Source: JBCBSZ01 sp039185015 (GTDB lineage: Bacteria; Actinomycetota; Acidimicrobiia; Acidimicrobiales; Poriferisodalaceae). Taken from it: 64,000 nt of DNA. Position numbers and translations under genes: made by a program. The notes under the pieces were generated by a model that did no database searches, was not told the DNA's origin, and saw nothing but the letters and a program-made list of their open reading frames with translations. Of the stretch, positions 37,050 through 45,476 are shown in pieces (position 1 is the stretch's first letter; each line of letters opens with the position of its first letter). Location of the stretch: NCBI GenBank assembly GCA_039185015.1, contig JBCDAU010000013.1:1-64000 (forward strand), read 5' to 3'.

Positions 37050-40000
37050 TCAGCTCCGCGCCGCGACCCTGCCCACCCAGGCGTGCACGCCGGCGAGGCC
37101 CATCGCCTCCGCCTCAGCGCCCAGCGCCGCCAGCTCGCTCGCAGACGCCGCGCCACGACGAGCCGACAGCTCGGCCACGGCGACGCGGGCCCGCAGGTCG
37201 TGGAGCGGCGAGCCGGCCGCCTCCGCTCGACGACGGGTGATCTGCAGCATCTCGACGGCATCATCGTCCCGCCCGACCACGCCGAGGAGCCGTCCGACGT
37301 GGTGGCCGACGAAGCCGTAGACCAGGACTCCGCTCGAGATCGTGGCCATGCGATCGGCCCGAGGCCCGAGCAGCTCCAGGAGCTCGGCGGCGGCCGCCCG
37401 ATCGTCGACCTCGGCGACCGCGTCGGCGAGCATGCACGCCGGCACGAGCTGGAGCGCCGGCTCTTCGAGCGAGGTGAGTCGGTCGAGGCCGATGTCGGTG
37501 ATGATCTGTCGAGCCTCGTCCTCCCGACCGTGGTCCGCGCACAGCAGCGCCAGGCCGGCGCGCCAGCCGATCGTGCCCGTCTCGTCGATCCGAAGGCGGA
37601 CGTGGTCCTCGACCTCGTCCATCCGGTGATGCTCGTAGAGCACTCGGGTCAGCTGCAGATCGAGCACGCCGAGGCGGCCGGGCCCGAAGTGCCCGAAGCG
37701 GTCGTACGCACCGACGATGGTCGACCGCGCCTCGGCCAGCCGCCCGACGAAGAGATCGATCGTCGCCGACAGGAAGGCCGCGGTGAACGAGATCGCCTCC
37801 GAGCCGTGGCGGAGGCCGAGCTCCTCGACCCGGCGCTGCTGCGACCGAGCGGACGGGAGATCGCCGGACTCGAGGCGGTCGACGAGGTGGGACCGCCGAG
37901 CGGCGACCACCGAGTCGACGACGTCGTGGTCCTCGGCGAGTCGCAGCAGCTCGTCGGTGAGCGCACGTCGATCGCCGGGACCGTCATCGGCGTCGAGGTC
38001 TGCCAGCTGCCGGCGCTCCCGCAACACCATGGCGACGAGCTCGGGCGCACCCACCGCCCGAGCCTGCTCATCGGCGGCCGCGATCGTGGCGCGGGCATCG
38101 GCGAAGCGCCCGTGACCGAGCGCGCCCCAGGCCGCAGCCGCCCGGAGCCGCACGGCGTCGGCGGGCGGCAGCTCATCGCCTCGTGCCGCCAGGAGCGAGC
38201 GGACCACGCCAGCCGCCTCCGGCACCGGCGACCAGTAGCCGTACCAGGGCGGCAGGGCTGGTCCGCCGGCCAGCGACAGCGCAGCGCGGGTCATCACCGC
38301 GGCGTCCCTCGTGCGGAGCGCGGCAGCCCACCCGGAGCGGGCGGCCGCGTGCGCGGCGCCGACATCACCGAGCCGCCGGTTGGCGACCACGAGGTCGCAA
38401 CAGAGATCGGTGGCGACCCGGTCGCGTCGAGGTCCCGGCGGAGCGTGTTCGAGGGCCTCGATGCCCTGCTTCGCCAAGTGCGCGGCGGCGTCAGACTCGT
38501 GGCGACCGAACGCGGAGGCGATCGCCCACCGCGCCGCCTCACCCGCCGACATCGCCGTGCCGGCCGTGGCACCGAGCGCGAGGTGGCGGGCGACGTCGGC
38601 GACGACCCGTGGATCCGAGCTCATCGACCGTGCGAGGACGCCACCGATGCGGGCATGCCACTCGGCCCGTCGGGTGCGCGTCATGCCCATCGACACCGTA
38701 TCGCGGACCAGGTCGTGCCGGAAGGCGAACGTCCCGTCGTCGTTCGGTTCGGCCAGCAACCCGCGCCGGACGGCGGCCTCGGCGGCCGGAAGCAGCGACC
38801 GACGGTCGCGGTCCACGACGGCGGCGACCGTGCCGAGCTCGAAGGACGACCCGACCAGCGCGCCGACGGTCAGCAGCTCGGCGGCATCGTCGGGCAGCTC
38901 CGCGACCCGCGCCCGGATGACCTCGGCGATCGAGGACGGCGGATCGAGGCGCTCGTAGGACCGGACCGGGTCGCCCGGATCGACGACGCGCAACAGCTCC
39001 AAGGCGAAGAAGGCGTTGCCGGCCGTCCGCCGGTGAAGGTCGGCAGCGATCGACCCCGCGGCCTCACCGAGCCGGTGCACGGCCAGCCGCTCGATGGCGT
39101 CGACGTCGAGGCCGTCGAGCTCGACCGACGCCGCTCCGGCCGAGCGGCGTAGCTGCGAGAGCGAGATCAGCGCCTCGTGCTCGATCTCCCCCGGCCGGAA
39201 GGTCACGGCGACCCCGAACGAGAGCGTCGGACGGGTGGCGAGGAAGGCCAACAGCTCCCAGAGCGGCCGACCCGCCCAGTGCGCATCCTCGACCACCAAC
39301 ACGAGCGGACGACGGTCGGCCAACCGGCCCAGGAGCCGGGCGATGGCATCGAACGACCGGTAGCGGGCACCGTCGTCGGTGTCGTCGTCGGGACGGCCGG
39401 TCGGCAGGTGGCCCCAGGTCACGAGCTCGCCGAGCGCGTCATGGTCGCCGGCGACGAGGTGATCGGCATCGTCGGCGCCGTACGCGGCGAGCACGTCCCG
39501 GAGCGCCGAGCCGAGGGCGAGCAGACCGGCCGTCCGGCTCGACGGATCGCAGACGACCCGGACCTGCAGGACCGAGTCGGCCAGGGACCGGAGAGCACCG
39601 TCGAGCAGGCGCGTCTTGCCGACACCGGCCTCGCCGCTGATCACCGCGATGCTGCGGCGACCGCTCGGGATCGCGGCCATCGTCCCGGCGAGGGTGGCGA
39701 AGGCGGCGTCGCGGCCGACGAGCGGCGCCTCGTCGGCACCCGACACCTCGGCCGCTGGCGCAAGCGGCAACGTGGCGTCCATCTGATGGTTCAGGATCCG
39801 GTGCTCGAGCTCGCGCAGCTCGGGACCTGGCTCCACGCCGAGCTGTGCGGTGAGGACCGAGCGAGCCCGCCCGTAGGCCCGGAGGGCGTCTGCCTGCCGA
39901 CCCGCCCGGTACCAGCTGCGCATCAGCAGCGCCCAGCCCCGCTCGTCGAGGGGCTGGTCCGCGACCAACTGCTCGGCGGCGGCGACGGCGTCGGCGGTCG

Positions 40001-40541
40001 ACGAGAGCTCGAGCAGCGCCTCGACGCGCAGCTCGCCCGCCTCGCGCCGCAGTCCGGCGAGTCGGGCCGAAGTGGGACGAGCGAACGGGAGGTCGGCGGC
40101 GTCGACCATCGGCTCACCCCGCCAGCGATCGAGAGCTTGATCGACCGACCGGAGACGCAGCCAGGCGTCGAGCGTTCCCCTCGCGCGGTCGAGGTCGTCC
40201 TCGAACAGCTCGGCGTCCAGCATTCCGGCAGGCAGGTCGAGCAGGTACGAGTCGGCCCGGTTGACGAGGAGCGACGCGGCTCGGGGTGCGCGATCCGGTT
40301 CGAGCAGCGCTCGCAGGTTGCTCGCGTACGCCCGCAGGCTCGCCGTCGGCGAGCCGGGAGGGTCCTCACCCCAGAGGGCGCTGACGAGCCGGTCGACCGG
40401 AACCGCGCGTCGGTGCGCGACGAGCAACCGCAACAACAGCAGTCGTTGCTTGCGCGGTCCGGGGTCCACCTCGATCCCGTCCTGGGCCAGGTGAAGCGGC
40501 CCCAGGATCCCCACCTCGATACGTGCTGCGCCACGTGCCAT
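37050..40541 (-). CDS. Giant SARP/BTAD regulator with AAA+ ATPase domain
   Basis: A 1,163-residue AfsR-like transcription regulator. The OmpR-type winged helix (about 5-100) has ILGPLHLAQDG, RKQRLLLLRLLVAHR and SALWGEDPPGSPTASLRAYASNLR. The BTAD domain (about 105-250) ends GVEPGPELRELE. The ATPase follows, with Walker A GEAGVGKTRLL (about 300) and Walker B LVLVVEDAHW (about 415). About 500 helical TPR-like residues complete the chain, with no LuxR HTH. The ATG at 40541 follows GGGGAGG; an ATG at 40574 overlaps the TCCAAC repeats. It is divergent from the hydrolase-mmpL-MBL operon, its likely target. Confidence 0.93.
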   Translation of the reverse strand: MARGAARIEVGILGPLHLAQDGIEVDPGPRKQRLLLLRLLVAHRRAVPVDRLVSALWGEDPPGSPTASLRAYASNLRALLEPDRAPRAASLLVNRADSYLLDLPAGMLDAELFEDDLDRARGTLDAWLRLRSVDQALDRWRGEPMVDAADLPFARPTSARLAGLRREAGELRVEALLELSSTADAVAAAEQLVADQPLDERGWALLMRSWYRAGRQADALRAYGRARSVLTAQLGVEPGPELRELEHRILNHQMDATLPLAPAAEVSGADEAPLVGRDAAFATLAGTMAAIPSGRRSIAVISGEAGVGKTRLLDGALRSLADSVLQVRVVCDPSSRTAGLLALGSALRDVLAAYGADDADHLVAGDHDALGELVTWGHLPTGRPDDDTDDGARYRSFDAIARLLGRLADRRPLVLVVEDAHWAGRPLWELLAFLATRPTLSFGVAVTFRPGEIEHEALISLSQLRRSAGAASVELDGLDVDAIERLAVHRLGEAAGSIAADLHRRTAGNAFFALELLRVVDPGDPVRSYERLDPPSSIAEVIRARVAELPDDAAELLTVGALVGSSFELGTVAAVVDRDRRSLLPAAEAAVRRGLLAEPNDDGTFAFRHDLVRDTVSMGMTRTRRAEWHARIGGVLARSMSSDPRVVADVARHLALGATAGTAMSAGEAARWAIASAFGRHESDAAAHLAKQGIEALEHAPPGPRRDRVATDLCCDLVVANRRLGDVGAAHAAARSGWAAALRTRDAAVMTRAALSLAGGPALPPWYGYWSPVPEAAGVVRSLLAARGDELPPADAVRLRAAAAWGALGHGRFADARATIAAADEQARAVGAPELVAMVLRERRQLADLDADDGPGDRRALTDELLRLAEDHDVVDSVVAARRSHLVDRLESGDLPSARSQQRRVEELGLRHGSEAISFTAAFLSATIDLFVGRLAEARSTIVGAYDRFGHFGPGRLGVLDLQLTRVLYEHHRMDEVEDHVRLRIDETGTIGWRAGLALLCADHGREDEARQIITDIGLDRLTSLEEPALQLVPACMLADAVAEVDDRAAAAELLELLGPRADRMATISSGVLVYGFVGHHVGRLLGVVGRDDDAVEMLQITRRRAEAAGSPLHDLRARVAVAELSARRGAASASELAALGAEAEAMGLAGVHAWVGRVAARS

Positions 40542-40573
40542 CACGGCCTCCCCGCGGCTGACGAGCCCGGTCA

Positions 40574-40590
40574 TCCAACCATCCTCCAAC
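40574..40590 (+). promoter_or_regulatory. TCCAAC direct repeat, candidate SARP operator
   Basis: TCCAACCATCCTCCAAC contains two TCCAAC units with an 11-bp period. SARP and other OmpR-type DNA-binding domains bind heptamers separated by four bases, which gives exactly this spacing. It lies between the SARP start and the divergent hydrolase gene. No clear -10 element follows it. Confidence 0.55.
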
Positions 40591-40626
40591 TCATGGAGCC
40601 GACGCTCGTCCTGCGGCGGCCACGTG

Positions 40627-40638
40627 GGGTGGCCACCC
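40627..40638. promoter_or_regulatory. Palindrome in the SARP/hydrolase spacer
   Basis: GGGTGGCCACCC is a perfect 12-bp palindrome, and GGCCAC is repeated just before it at 40618-40623. It lies 28 bases upstream of the hydrolase ATG and could be a second operator or a leader hairpin. Confidence 0.35.
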
Positions 40639-40666
40639 ATCAGCTTCGAGGGGTGAGACGTTGCGG

Positions 40667-41434
40667 ATGCGAACCGAGGTTCCCGTCTCCGGCGGATTCG
40701 TGACCGTGTACGCGAGCTCACCGCTCGGTGAGCCACGAGGGCGGTGTTTGGTCGGTGCGCCGTTCGGGCTGCCGGCATCCGCCCTCGCGATCGTCGAGCG
40801 GCACCTCGTCGACGCTGGGTTCTCCGTGATGCGGTTCGATCCGCGAGATCACGTCGGCGCCGGGAGTGGCGAGATGGCCGACTATCGGATCTCGACGGTC
40901 ACCGAGGACTGCAGCGAGCTGATCGACCTGCTGCAGCCGACATGCGTCCTGGCGATCAGCATGGGAGCGAAGGCTGCGCTGCGTGCGCTCGCCGACGGCG
41001 AGCACCACGCCGACGCGGTGCTCGTCACGCCCGTCGTGTCGGTGCGCGACACGCTCCGGGCCATCCTCGGGGCCGACTGGTTCGCGGTCGACCACGGCGA
41101 GGTGCCGGACCCGATGCTGGTGCTCGATCACGAGATCCGAGCGGTCCAGTTCCGCCGGGACTGCGAGCTCCACGGGCTCGTGGACCTCGAGGGCACGATC
41201 GTCGACCTCCTCGCCACCCCGGGCCGGGTCAGGGTGGTGGCGGGGTCGCACGACCCGTGGGTCGACCGCCATGCGGTGCGCCGGGCGCTGTCGTTGATCG
41301 AGGGCCGCGGTCGGATGACGGTCGTCCCCGCCGTGACGCACCTGCTGCACCTCGACCCCGACCTGGCGGTGCGGATGATCGATGCCGCAGTGGAGCAGAT
41401 CATCGATCTGCACGCCGCACGCCCACCGAGCTGA
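40667..41434 (+). CDS. LuxD-like alpha/beta hydrolase (acyl transferase/thioesterase family)
   Basis: A 255-residue alpha/beta-fold protein. The segment FDPRDHVGAGSGEMADYRISTVTEDCSELID (about 58-88) matches the LuxD acyl-transferase pattern, and AISMGAKAALRAL (about 95-108) supplies the elbow serine in SMGAK. VVAGSHDPWVDRHAV gives the usual Asp and AVTHLLHLDPD the His. LuxD releases myristate from acyl-ACP. Here the acyl substrate is unknown, and no luxAB or luxCE genes are present. The ATG at 40667 is used; TTG 40661 would add two residues. It is the first gene of the operon divergent from the SARP regulator. Confidence 0.75.
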   Translation: MRTEVPVSGGFVTVYASSPLGEPRGRCLVGAPFGLPASALAIVERHLVDAGFSVMRFDPRDHVGAGSGEMADYRISTVTEDCSELIDLLQPTCVLAISMGAKAALRALADGEHHADAVLVTPVVSVRDTLRAILGADWFAVDHGEVPDPMLVLDHEIRAVQFRRDCELHGLVDLEGTIVDLLATPGRVRVVAGSHDPWVDRHAVRRALSLIEGRGRMTVVPAVTHLLHLDPDLAVRMIDAAVEQIIDLHAARPPS

Positions 41435-41448
41435 TCGCCACCTGTCGC

Positions 41449-41481
41449 GTTCACCGTGGACTCCAACCAGATTCCAACAGC
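41449..41481 (+). promoter_or_regulatory. Three 11-bp direct repeats upstream of mmpL
   Basis: Three successive 11-mers, GTTCACCGTGG, ACTCCAACCAG and ATTCCAACAGC, fill 41449-41481 in the 112-base gap before mmpL. The last two contain TCCAAC in the same phase, as at 40574-40590. This is a candidate binding site for the neighbouring SARP or another OmpR-type regulator, giving mmpL its own control point. Confidence 0.55.
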
Positions 41482-41546
41482 ACGCTCCGAGACTGCGGCC
41501 CGAGCCGGCCACCGATGGTGACGACCGGCGGAGGGAGGCAGACGGG

Positions 41547-43748
41547 GTGGACACGATCCGAGGTCGAGGGATGGCGGCGCTGGCCCGGTTCGTGACCGGC
41601 TCGGCCCGGCGGATCCTGCTGGCGACGACGGCGATCGTCGTCATCGGAGCCGTGTGGGCCGGCGGCGTCACCGAGCGCCTGACGACCGGCGGGAACGAGG
41701 TGCCGGGCTCCGAGTCCGTCCGAGCCGCAGAGATCGTCGCCGACCGGTTCGGGGTCGGCTCGCCCAACCTGGTCGTCCTCGTCGGTGGTGGCGACGTCGA
41801 CTCACCGGCTCAGGCCGGCGTCGGCATCGCCGTGCAGCTCCTCCTCGCGTCGGAGGGGATCGACGTCCTCTCCTCCTACTGGGTCACCGGCGACGAGGCG
41901 CTCGCCTCGGAGAATCGCCGGGAGGGCCTGGTCGTCGCTCACCTGCCCGGCGACGACCAGGCCGTGCAACGGCGGTCCGCCGAGCTCGCGCCCCAGCTGC
42001 GTGAGCTCGCGACCGACGAGGCGACCGTGGAGGTCGGTGGGACCGGCCCTGCTCGGGCCGAGCTGATCGAGCAGACCGAGGAGGACCTCCTCCGCGCCGA
42101 GCTCGTCGCCATCCCGATCACGCTGCTCGTCCTCCTGATCGTGTTCCGGACCGTCGTCGCTGCGCTCCTTCCCTTCGTCGTCGCGATCGTGGCGGTCGTC
42201 GGCACGCTGATCGCCCTCCGCGTCCTGGTGGCGTTGATGACCGTGTCGGTCTTCGCCCAGAACGTCATGACGGCGTTGGGCTTGGCGATGGCGATCGACT
42301 TCACGTTGTTCCTCGTCGCCCGGTACCGGGAGGTGCGGCCCGACTCCACGACCGCAGCGGACGGCGTCGCCGCCGCCGTCATCGGCGCCGGCCCGTCGAT
42401 CCTGTTCTCCGGTCTCACGACCGCGGCGAGCCTCGCCGGGTTGCTCGCGTTCGACACACCGATGTTGCGCTCGTTCGCCTACGCCGGCGTGGCGGTGGTG
42501 CTCGTCGCCATCGTCGGCGCGCTGGTCGTGCTCCCCGCCGTGATGACGCTGCTCGGCGACCGGATCGACCGCTGGTCGGTGCGAGACGTCTCTGGCGGGC
42601 GCTCGACCCGGCAGGGGCGCTGGTACCGCCTGGCCCACGCTCTGATGCGTCGTCCTGGCGTCGTCTCGGGCGCCACGCTGATCGCCCTGTTGGTCATCGC
42701 TTCGCCGTTCGCCCGCATCGACTTCGGCCTCAACGACGACCGGGTGCTCCCGACATCGTCCGAGGCACGCAGCGTGCTCGACACCGTGCGCAACGACTTC
42801 CAGGGACTCGAGAGCGGGGCGATCACCGTCGTGCCCGACGATCCGGCCTCACACGGGAACGAGGTCGCGAGCCACGCCGGGGAGATCCAGGTCCTCCCCG
42901 GTGTGGCCCGGGTCGTCGACCGAGGGGGCTGGCTCCAGGTCATCCCTTCGGTCGAGCCCATCTCCGCCGAGGGCCGGGCGCTCGTCGAGGAGATCCGCGG
43001 CCTGGACGCCCCCGTGCCCCTGTTGGTCGGCGGCGAGGCCGCCCGGTTGGTCGACAACACCGACCACGTCACCGACCGACTGCCCTTCGTGCTCGCCGGC
43101 ATGATCCTCGCGACGGCCGGGCTGCTCGGCCTGCTGTTCCGCAGCGTGCTCGTGCCCGTCAAGGCCGTCCTGTTGAACCTGCTGAGCCTCTCGGCGATGT
43201 TCGGGGCGGTCGTGTGGATCTTCCAGGACGGGCGCTTCGCCGCGGCGCTCGGCTACACCCCGACCGGGCTGACCGACGTGACCGTGCCGATGCTGATGTT
43301 CTGCGTCGCGTTCGGTCTCAGCATGGACTACGAGGTGTTCCTGCTCTCCCGGATCCGGGAGGAGTACGTGCGCACCGGCGATCCGACCGAGTCGGTGGCG
43401 ATCGGCCTCCAACGGACCGGTGGTGTGTTGTCCGCCAGCGCCGTGCTGATGGCGGTGGTCTTCACCTCGTTCGCCACCGGCTCGGTCACCCACCTGAAGG
43501 TGCTCGGCATCGGCATCACCCTCGCCGTGCTCCTCGACGCCTTCGTGATCCGGACCCTGCTCGTGCCGTCGGTGATGAAGCTCGCCGGCCACGCCAACTG
43601 GTGGCCCTCGGCCCGGCCTACGCTGCGCGCCGTCGAGGGGGAGTCGGATGAGGCGATGGACGTCGGGCGAGCTGACGTTGACGACGGTGGTCGAGGCGGA
43701 GACGCACGGGATCCCGTGCGCGTTCTTCTTCCCCGACGCGACCCCTGA
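41547..43748 (+). CDS. MmpL/RND-type lipid exporter
   Basis: A 733-residue inner-membrane transporter of the MMPL family with two homologous halves of about six helices each. The first half has TM1 (about 16-36), an external domain, and a helix block with MTALGLAMAIDFTLFLVARYRE (about 240-261). The second half has GLTDVTVPMLMFCVAFGLSMDYEVFLLSRIREEY (about 570-603). The Asp-Phe/Tyr pairs typical of MmpL proton relays are present in both blocks. Actinobacterial relatives export envelope lipids. GTG 41547 has GGGAGG eight bases upstream. The last 101 bases overlap the MBL gene. Confidence 0.92.
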   Translation: MDTIRGRGMAALARFVTGSARRILLATTAIVVIGAVWAGGVTERLTTGGNEVPGSESVRAAEIVADRFGVGSPNLVVLVGGGDVDSPAQAGVGIAVQLLLASEGIDVLSSYWVTGDEALASENRREGLVVAHLPGDDQAVQRRSAELAPQLRELATDEATVEVGGTGPARAELIEQTEEDLLRAELVAIPITLLVLLIVFRTVVAALLPFVVAIVAVVGTLIALRVLVALMTVSVFAQNVMTALGLAMAIDFTLFLVARYREVRPDSTTAADGVAAAVIGAGPSILFSGLTTAASLAGLLAFDTPMLRSFAYAGVAVVLVAIVGALVVLPAVMTLLGDRIDRWSVRDVSGGRSTRQGRWYRLAHALMRRPGVVSGATLIALLVIASPFARIDFGLNDDRVLPTSSEARSVLDTVRNDFQGLESGAITVVPDDPASHGNEVASHAGEIQVLPGVARVVDRGGWLQVIPSVEPISAEGRALVEEIRGLDAPVPLLVGGEAARLVDNTDHVTDRLPFVLAGMILATAGLLGLLFRSVLVPVKAVLLNLLSLSAMFGAVVWIFQDGRFAAALGYTPTGLTDVTVPMLMFCVAFGLSMDYEVFLLSRIREEYVRTGDPTESVAIGLQRTGGVLSASAVLMAVVFTSFATGSVTHLKVLGIGITLAVLLDAFVIRTLLVPSVMKLAGHANWWPSARPTLRAVEGESDEAMDVGRADVDDGGRGGDARDPVRVLLPRRDP

Positions 43749-44529
43749 GGACGTCGGCGTCATCGACTGGCTGGAGCCGTCGCAGATCGGCGCCAACGGC
43801 ACCATCGGGATGACCGTGCAGTCCTTCCTGCTCGAACTGCCCGGCCTCGTCGTGCTCGTCGACCCGTGTGTCGGGAACCACAAGCGCCGGACGGACTTCG
43901 CCTTCTGGAACGACCTCGACCTGCCGTGGCTCGACCGCCTCGCCGAGGCAGGACACCGTCCGGCCGACGTCGGGCTCGTCGTCCACACCCACCTGCACGA
44001 GGACCACGTCGGATGGGACACCCACCTCGTGGACGGGGAGTGGGTGCCGACGTTCCCGAACGCCCGGCACGTGTACGTCGGCGACGAGCTCGACTTCTGG
44101 CGAGCCGAGCACGAGCGGGACGGGCGCGAAGCGTGGGCCGACTCGGTGCAACCGATCCTCGACGCCGGACTCGCCGACGTCGTCGCCGCCGACGCCGACC
44201 TGGGTCACGGCATCCGCCTCGTCTCGACCCCGGGACACACGCCCGGGCACGTCTCGGTCGAGGTCGACGCGGGAGCCGAGGCGCTCTCCATCACCGGTGA
44301 CCTGACGCACCACCCGTTGCAGCTCGCCCGACCCGACCTCCGCGAGGTCGCAGACGCGGACGCCGAGCTGGCCCGTCGGACGAGGTCGGAGTACTTCGCC
44401 CACCACGCGAGGGAGGGCACGATGCTGGCCGCGACCCACTACCCGGGCTCGGCGCTGGGCCGGATCGAAGCAGCCGGGCCCGCGTGGCGATGGGTCGCCG
44501 AGCCCGGCGTCGACCCGGCTACGGGATGA
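43648..44529 (+). CDS. Metallo-beta-lactamase-fold hydrolase
   Basis: A 293-residue MBL-superfamily enzyme. HTHLHEDHVGW (about 112-122) is the HxHxDH zinc motif, STPGHTPGHVSVEV (about 193-206) supplies the next His, and SITGDLTHH (about 214-222) the bridging Asp. ATHYPG near the C-terminus gives the last His. It resembles lactonase/hydrolase members more than glyoxalase II; the substrate is unknown. Its ATG has GGGGGAG upstream and lies inside mmpL in another frame, so the two are co-expressed. It converges on hisG with an 11-base overlap. Confidence 0.9.
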   Translation: MRRWTSGELTLTTVVEAETHGIPCAFFFPDATPEDVGVIDWLEPSQIGANGTIGMTVQSFLLELPGLVVLVDPCVGNHKRRTDFAFWNDLDLPWLDRLAEAGHRPADVGLVVHTHLHEDHVGWDTHLVDGEWVPTFPNARHVYVGDELDFWRAEHERDGREAWADSVQPILDAGLADVVAADADLGHGIRLVSTPGHTPGHVSVEVDAGAEALSITGDLTHHPLQLARPDLREVADADAELARRTRSEYFAHHAREGTMLAATHYPGSALGRIEAAGPAWRWVAEPGVDPATG

Positions 44530-45394
44530 TCTTGGAGATCGGCAGCTCGAGGATGTCGACGGCGCCGCGCTCCTTGAGCTCCGGGATCAGGGTGTTGATC
44601 TCCCGCTTCGGCACGACGGCCTCGACCGCATAACCGGTCCCACCGAAGAGCTCGTTGACCGTCGGTGCCTGCATCGCCGGCATGATCTCGATGATCTTGT
44701 CGAGCGACTCCGGCGGGCAGTTGACCTTCACCAGCGTCCGACCCCGAGCCGACAGCACGCCCTCGAGCAGGGTGTGCACCTGCTCCATGGCCTTGCGCTT
44801 GGCCGGATCCTCGAAGGACGCCGGGTTGGCGACCAGCTCGGTGTAGCTCGTGACGATCTCGTCGATGATCTTGAGCCCGGCGGCCTTCAGGGCCCGACCG
44901 GTCTCGGTCAGGTCGACGACGACGTCGACGATGTCGGGGGCCTTGGCTTCGGTGGCCCCGTAGGACAGCCGGATGTCGGCCGCGATGCCCTTGTCGGCGA
45001 AGAACCGCTCGGTCATTCTCGGGTACTCGGTGGACACCCGGACGCCATCGCTCAAGTCCTCGACCCGCTCGATCGGCGAGTCGCCGGGCACGGCGACCAC
45101 GATCCGCACCGGCTTGCTGGTCGCCTTCGAGTACTTCATCTCGCCCAGCGACACGACGTCGGATTCGGTCTCGGTGATCCAGTCACGCCCCGTGATGCCC
45201 AGGTCGAAGAGCCCCTCGGCCACGTAGATCGGGATCTCCTGCGGACGCAGGATCCGCACCTCGTCGATGCGGGGATCGTCCACGGTCGCCTTGTAGTCGA
45301 CGGACGAGCTGCGGTTCACGGTGAGGTCGGCCTCGTCGAAGAGCTGCAGCGTGGCCTTCTCCAGCGAGCCCTTCGGCAACACGAGCTTGAGCAT
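44519..45394 (-). CDS. hisG: ATP phosphoribosyltransferase, long form
   Basis: The 291-residue enzyme commits PRPP and ATP to histidine synthesis. The catalytic halves carry LKLVLPKGSLEKATLQLF (about 2-19), the DLGITGRDWI loop (about 67-76) and the PRPP-binding GATEAKAPDIVDVVVDLTETG (about 150-170). The C-terminal PII-like domain (about 220-291), which binds histidine, marks the long, HisZ-independent form. No other his genes are in the window, so it may be outside a his operon. Its 3' end overlaps the MBL gene on the other strand. Confidence 0.96.
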   Translation of the reverse strand: MLKLVLPKGSLEKATLQLFDEADLTVNRSSSVDYKATVDDPRIDEVRILRPQEIPIYVAEGLFDLGITGRDWITETESDVVSLGEMKYSKATSKPVRIVVAVPGDSPIERVEDLSDGVRVSTEYPRMTERFFADKGIAADIRLSYGATEAKAPDIVDVVVDLTETGRALKAAGLKIIDEIVTSYTELVANPASFEDPAKRKAMEQVHTLLEGVLSARGRTLVKVNCPPESLDKIIEIMPAMQAPTVNELFGGTGYAVEAVVPKREINTLIPELKERGAVDILELPISKIIP

Positions 45395-45476
45395 GGTCAC
45401 TGACGGTAGCCGGGCCGGCGCCCCCGCCCACCCTCGGATTCGACGGCGACGTAGCGTGTCGAGCAGGAGGTGCGAG

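Noticed and set aside
40667..41434. Bioluminescence operon based on the LuxD-like gene
   Set aside because: No luxA, luxB, luxC or luxE homologue is present nearby; the F420-type LLM gene at 54.7 kb is unrelated in position and type.
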